Positions 60,118 through 64,000 of a DNA stretch of 64,000 bases are shown one piece after another; position 1 is the first letter of the stretch, and every line of letters starts with the position of its first letter. Under the pieces are notes generated by a model. That model was given only the letters and a program-made list of their open reading frames with translations. It ran no database searches and was not told the DNA's origin. This DNA is from Thermoanaerobacter ethanolicus JW 200 (GTDB lineage Bacteria; Bacillota; Thermoanaerobacteria; Thermoanaerobacterales; Thermoanaerobacteraceae): the NCBI RefSeq assembly GCF_003722315.1, contig NZ_CP033580.1:2384501-2448500 (forward strand), written 5' to 3'. Both the position numbers and the translations under genes were made by a program.

Positions 60118-61242
60118 TTAGTCCAGTCTCTTTCTAAATCTCAATATGGCCACTGTCAAAAGAAAAACTGACATAAGAGTAATTATCACTATTTGATGTA
60201 CAAGAAGAGAAGCATCTATACCCTTTATTATTATCCCTCTCAAAATAACTAGAAAATATGTAAGTGGAAAAATATCTCCAACTGCTCTTATAACAGTAGG
60301 CATTTGTTCCCTCGGAAAAATAAATCCTGACAATATTATGGTTGGAAGCAATACGAAAAATGCCCCCTGCATTGCTTGAGTTTGAGTCTGCGCTACTGTT
60401 GAGATAAGTATTCCTATTGCAAGAGCACAGGTTATAAAATCAAGTCCTAATAAAAGCAATAGATATATATTACCTCTAACAGGCACGCCAAACCAATACA
60501 TGCTAAGCCCTAAAACCATTAAAAAATCTGTGTAACCAATTAGAATGTAAGGTAAAAGTTTTCCAATCATTAATTCTGAAGATTTTATAGGGGTTACAAT
60601 CAATTGTTCTATTGTGCCCCTTTCTTTTTCTCTCACAAGCGCAAAAGCCGTCAATATTATGGTGATGTTTTGCATGATTAGACCCAAAAGCCCCGGAATT
60701 GTAAACACTTGCGTGTTGAGTTCTGGATTGTATTCTACTTTTGTAGAAAGGTCTATTCCAATGGAAGGCATTTTCATGCCTTTGACTTTCAATTCTTTTT
60801 GTACAATATTGTTTGAAAACATTTGAGATATCATAATACCGCTTGATAAAGCAGTCCTTGCTGTGGTAGGATCAGAACCATCAATTTTAAGTAAAGGCTG
60901 TACCATTTTTACTTTATACTGCGAAAAATCCGGCGGTATAATAAGACCTGCTTTTACCTTTCCTTCATCCAGTAAACGATTTAACTCATCTATACTACTT
61001 ACATAAAAATCCGGATTAAAATACAGTGAATTTTTGTATGCTTCAATATAGTTTCTGCTTTCATAGGTCTTGCTTTGGTCAAAAACTGCCATTGGTATAT
61101 GGTCAACTTCTGTTGCAACAGCATAGCCAAAGAGCAAAAGCATTGTAATAGGCATAATAAATGAAATAACTAAACTTATCCTGTCTCTTCTTATATGTAT
61201 AATTTCTTTTTTAATAATTGCAAAAAGCCTCGTCTTATTCAT
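60118..61242 (-). CDS. ABC-2 type transporter permease (YhhJ/YbhR-like)
   Basis: 374 residues. One N-terminal helix (LVISFIMPITMLLLFGYAVA), a large extracellular loop, then five helices; REKERGTIEQLIVTPIKSSELMIG near residue 207 is the conserved ABC2 segment. Start overlaps the ATPase stop. With the ATPase and the HlyD-like protein it forms a drug or lipid efflux system of the YbhGFSR type. It has a single permease gene, so it probably forms a homodimer. Confidence 0.9.
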   Translation of the reverse strand: MNKTRLFAIIKKEIIHIRRDRISLVISFIMPITMLLLFGYAVATEVDHIPMAVFDQSKTYESRNYIEAYKNSLYFNPDFYVSSIDELNRLLDEGKVKAGLIIPPDFSQYKVKMVQPLLKIDGSDPTTARTALSSGIMISQMFSNNIVQKELKVKGMKMPSIGIDLSTKVEYNPELNTQVFTIPGLLGLIMQNITIILTAFALVREKERGTIEQLIVTPIKSSELMIGKLLPYILIGYTDFLMVLGLSMYWFGVPVRGNIYLLLLLGLDFITCALAIGILISTVAQTQTQAMQGAFFVLLPTIILSGFIFPREQMPTVIRAVGDIFPLTYFLVILRGIIIKGIDASLLVHQIVIITLMSVFLLTVAILRFRKRLD

Positions 61243-61969
61243 TATTCATCATCCTTACGTATTTAATAAAGACATCTTCAAGCGAATCAAGATTATTTTC
61301 TCTTTTTATCTCATAGGGGGTACCAAAAGCCATCAACTTTCCATTAAACATAAAAGCTGTGAGGTCACATATTTCTGCTTCTTCCATATAATGAGTAGTC
61401 AATAAAATTGACATACCATCATTAGCAAGGCTTTTTATGATATCCCAAAACATCCTTCTTGATAAAGGGTCCACTCCTGATGTAGGTTCATCAAGTATAA
61501 GCAATTTAGGATTATGTAATATAGCACAGCCTAAAGCAAGCCTCTGCTTCAATCCTCCTGATAATGTACCAGCAATTTGCTTTCCTCTCTCCTCTAATCC
61601 AACAATATCAAGAACTTCTTTGATTCTTTGTTTCATCTCTTTTTTACTTAGTCCATACACACTCGCATAAAAATTTAAATTTTCTCTCACAGTTAAATCT
61701 TCGTAAAGGCTAAATTTTTGAGACATATACCCTATAGATTTTTTTATTTTCTCACTTTCTTTTTCTATATCATAGCCTAGAACAGCTCCCTCTCCTGATG
61801 TGGGCTTTAAAATGCCACAAATCATCCGTATAGTGGTGGATTTTCCTGAGCCGTTTGGCCCTAATAGGCCGAATATTTTATAAGTCGGAACTTGTAACGT
61901 AAGCTTGTCTACAGCAGTTATATTGCCAAATCGTTTTGTCAATTCTTTCAATTCTATTACATATTCCAT
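61235..61969 (-). CDS. ABC transporter ATP-binding protein (efflux)
   Basis: 244 residues. Walker A GLLGPNGSGKSTTIRM near residue 34, signature LSGGLKQRLALG, Walker B LLILDEPTSGVDPLSRR, switch His LTTHYMEEAE. Typical of CcmA/YbhF-class exporters. The start is 12 bases after the HlyD-like gene and its end overlaps the permease by 8 bases. The operon order is adaptor, ATPase, permease. Confidence 0.93.
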   Translation of the reverse strand: MEYVIELKELTKRFGNITAVDKLTLQVPTYKIFGLLGPNGSGKSTTIRMICGILKPTSGEGAVLGYDIEKESEKIKKSIGYMSQKFSLYEDLTVRENLNFYASVYGLSKKEMKQRIKEVLDIVGLEERGKQIAGTLSGGLKQRLALGCAILHNPKLLILDEPTSGVDPLSRRMFWDIIKSLANDGMSILLTTHYMEEAEICDLTAFMFNGKLMAFGTPYEIKRENNLDSLEDVFIKYVRMMNNE

Positions 61970-61981
61970 TATCTACACCTT

Positions 61982-62731
61982 CTATTCATTTACAATGACA
62001 TCTGCCAACATTCCAGGTTTTAAATCTTTTATGTGGTCAAGGATTTGAACTTTTACTTGGTATACTACATCTTCTTTTGATGACTTTGTCACAGTGTTTT
62101 TGGGAGTGAATTCGCCGTTTGGTGAAATATAAGTAATCTTTCCTTTAATTAAATCTTTTATAGAATCTACTTTTATACTTACTTCTTGGTTTAAAGAAAC
62201 TTTATGCAAATTCTTTTCTGGTATGTATATTTTTATAAAAAGATTCTTTAAATCAGATATTTGAGCAATATTTCCTCCTGCCATAGCTATTTCGCCAGCA
62301 TTAATGTAAATATTAGTTATAGTACCATCAATCGGAGAAGTTATTGTTCCCTTTTTAATCATAAGGTTGGTTAAATCATAATTTGCTTGCGCTTGGTCTA
62401 CGTTTAATCTCGCTATATCAGCTTGATTCTTAGGTCCATTTTTAACTTGGTCATACTTTAACTTTGCTATTTCCAAATTGGCTTTAGCTATTTTTGCTTG
62501 TTCTTCATATTGACTTACATCAAGTAAAGCTATCTTATCTCCTTTTCTAATTTCATCTCCTTCTTTTACATATAAATCAGTGATAAGACCAGATATCTCT
62601 GATTGTACATACAAAGTTTCGGCTTCTATTGTTCCCGTATAAAGATTTTCTTGTGAATTTGAATTAGAACAACCTGAAGTAATGATACTAAATGCAATTA
62701 ACATAATAAATGCCAAATATTGTCTCTTCAT
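61982..62731 (-). CDS. HlyD-family periplasmic adaptor lipoprotein
   Basis: 249 residues. Signal peptide with lipobox (FSIITSGCSNSN) near residues 14-25, then a biotinyl-lipoyl-like half (VQSEISGLITDLYVKEGDEI), a coiled-coil hairpin (AKANLEIAKLKYDQVKNGPK) and the second half (GTITSPIDGTITNIYINAGE). Membrane-fusion proteins of this type extend ABC exporters across the envelope. In a Gram-positive it would stay anchored on the outer face of the membrane. RBS AGGAGAG. Confidence 0.9.
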   Translation of the reverse strand: MKRQYLAFIMLIAFSIITSGCSNSNSQENLYTGTIEAETLYVQSEISGLITDLYVKEGDEIRKGDKIALLDVSQYEEQAKIAKANLEIAKLKYDQVKNGPKNQADIARLNVDQAQANYDLTNLMIKKGTITSPIDGTITNIYINAGEIAMAGGNIAQISDLKNLFIKIYIPEKNLHKVSLNQEVSIKVDSIKDLIKGKITYISPNGEFTPKNTVTKSSKEDVVYQVKVQILDHIKDLKPGMLADVIVNE

Positions 62732-62859
62732 AATTAATGCTCCTCTCCTATATCTTCTATATCTCTTAACAGTTTTTTTATTATTTTGTTTTCATTATAT
62801 TTTATTTAAGAAAAATCTGTCAATATTATAATCTTTCAGCTTCTATTTGCATGATAAAA

Positions 62860-62889
62860 TCAAAAAACCACCGCACAGGGTGGGTTTTT
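62860..62889 (-). terminator. Terminator after the GH2 gene
   Basis: On the minus strand AAACCCACC pairs with GGTGGTTT around CTGTGC, followed by TTTTGATTTT; it begins at the GH2 stop codon. Confidence 0.75.
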
Positions 62890-64000
62890 AATATCCTATT
62901 GACTTAGTTTTTATAGATACATTGCTTTCTTCCGCTACATAATGAGATTTAGCTTTTAAAATTATTTCTCCCGGCTTTCGTGTCGATTTTACATAAACTG
63001 CTCCTCTGCCAGTTTCTAATGTCAACGGATTTTCTCCAATCAGTTTTCCTTCACCTTCTATTTCAAATGATACAGGTATATTAGCATATGGGAGAATAGA
63101 GCCGTTTTCATCCACAACACTTATAACAACCCGTGTACAATCAGCGCCATCTGCCATAATCTCATTATCATCACAAGAAAAAATTAATTTATGTGGTTTC
63201 CCATATGGCCTTAATGTATGTCTTGCTACTTCCTTACCGTCTATCAAACCTACCGCAGTAATAGAAGCATTATTAACTCTTACCTCCATATAGTTGATTC
63301 CGCATTCCTTTATTGAAAATTCAAAAGGTGGATGTGGTAAACTAGGAAAGTCAACTCTATTGGGCATTTGTCTTTTCACAAATTTATCATTTATATAAAG
63401 TTCCACTTCTTCACAATTACTAAATACAAGCAATTTATCACCATTTTCCTCTTCAAATGATGGTATTAAGTACGAAGCTATAAACACATAGGGCCCATAT
63501 AAGTGAGGATCGGCCTGGCTTCTGTAAAAATGAGCTGCAAATTTTGGAAGTCTAAATATATCACAGACTCCATGATAGCATATATTGTCTCCTGAACCAA
63601 AAGCACTTGTGGTATTATAATCAAATGCACACCAGCCTGATGCACCAGCCATGTTTGGTATCCCATATTGTTTGTCTTGAATAAGAGCATGCAACCTTGC
63701 ATGAGTAATAAGTCTATTAAGGTTATCATATGATTTTGTCGGATACATATGGCCCATATATTCTGTTACCATATACTTTTTGTGATTTGGAAGTTGTATT
63801 TTCCCTTCTAAATCATATATAAAGTCGTTATATGTAAATACATCTTCAAGTTTTTCACTATCTCTTAAATATCTAACACCACATGTTGGTCTACTCCTAT
63901 CCAGGTTATGAGCTATTTCATTTGTCTCTGTATAAAAATCGTGGTCATCTAAAGACTCATTTATTCGCACACCCCAAATAAATACACAAGGATGATTTCT
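62888..64000 (-). CDS. Glycoside hydrolase family 2 protein, C-terminal part (runs off the window)
   Basis: 371 codons, open at the right edge. It starts RNHPCVFIWGVRINESLDDH, the GH2 acid/base region (Glu in RINE). Then YMVTEYMGHMYPTKSYDN holds the nucleophile Glu, and beta-sandwich domains follow (LLVFSNCEEVELYINDKFVK; VVISVVDENGSILPYANIPV), including a Big-like domain. Relatives are beta-galactosidases or beta-glucuronidases with extra Ig-like domains. No secretion signal can be judged. Substrate is undetermined. Confidence 0.88.
   Translation of the reverse strand, partial: RNHPCVFIWGVRINESLDDHDFYTETNEIAHNLDRSRPTCGVRYLRDSEKLEDVFTYNDFIYDLEGKIQLPNHKKYMVTEYMGHMYPTKSYDNLNRLITHARLHALIQDKQYGIPNMAGASGWCAFDYNTTSAFGSGDNICYHGVCDIFRLPKFAAHFYRSQADPHLYGPYVFIASYLIPSFEEENGDKLLVFSNCEEVELYINDKFVKRQMPNRVDFPSLPHPPFEFSIKECGINYMEVRVNNASITAVGLIDGKEVARHTLRPYGKPHKLIFSCDDNEIMADGADCTRVVISVVDENGSILPYANIPVSFEIEGEGKLIGENPLTLETGRGAVYVKSTRKPGEIILKAKSHYVAEESNVSIKTKSIGY

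Noticed and set aside
1-64000. CRISPR arrays, tRNA and rRNA genes
   Set aside because: I saw no regularly spaced direct repeats and no tRNA cloverleaf or rRNA core sequence in the window.

Overview
This 64 kb window looks like a chromosomal segment of a thermophilic, anaerobic, spore-forming Firmicute, most like Thermoanaerobacter. The basis is the low G+C content and strong AGGAGG ribosome sites. Supporting genes are class III (anaerobic) ribonucleotide reductase, an H-cluster maturase remnant, a SpoVD-like transpeptidase, and N4-bis(aminopropyl)spermidine synthase, a thermophile polyamine enzyme. The genus is inferred from recalled families; no search was run.

Layout: 0-3.7 kb has a partial HxlR regulator divergent from an azoreductase, a decayed flavin-binding gene, DUF1540, a structured element inserted in a terminator, an HMA metal chaperone, DedA and DUF134. 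3.7-10.4 kb has a PAS-GGDEF-HD signalling protein, nrdD-nrdG under a cobalamin riboswitch, and a frameshifted Fur-family regulator. 10.5-18.6 kb is a zone of decay. A DDE insertion sequence splits a DUF1847 gene and precise removal restores its frame. It also holds trmO, REP-like hairpins, and a FecCD-type ABC transporter whose binding-protein gene has an in-frame stop and is cut off from its upstream region by an IS110 element. 18.7-25 kb has a CoA-disulfide/persulfide reductase-like flavoprotein and an Orp-like cluster of NifX-type proteins, two ferredoxin-MinD ATPases and a metallo-hydrolase. 25-30 kb has a dynamin-like GTPase, a methyltransferase, small membrane and acidic proteins, and bpsA. 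29.7-36.5 kb is a sucrose-type operon (LacI, fructokinase, GH32 hydrolase, ABC importer) with two LacI-type operators.

The most striking feature is a pair of fluoride-type (crcB motif) riboswitches. The one at 26.9 kb immediately precedes the dynamin-like GTPase. The one at 40.05 kb precedes a tightly overlapping five-gene operon: a DUF6062-like Cys/His protein, a coiled-coil protein, a zinc-ribbon/HEAT protein, an MFS permease and a PH-like protein. Neither controls a recognisable crcB or CLC-F gene, so these may be a new fluoride-response module.

Further right are a SpoVD-like PBP, a membrane-anchored binding protein, an IS1182 copy with clear ends, transaldolase, a truncated AraM-like gene and a second IS110 copy that differs from the first by one base. 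Then comes a sigma-54 system: a regulator with a TIM-barrel sensor domain homologous to a protein encoded in the operon it probably controls, with a -24/-12 promoter and a palindromic enhancer. After it are an acetamidase/formamidase-APC permease pair, a SEC-C protein, a group II intron remnant, an orphan FliD-like protein, a pRiA4b-like protein, an HlyD-ABC2 efflux operon and the 3' part of a GH2 glycosidase.

A second regulatory theme is the palindrome TTGACATATGTCAA. It overlaps the -35 box of the Fur-like gene, the NifX/MinD operon and the DUF5320 gene, and suggests a small regulon.
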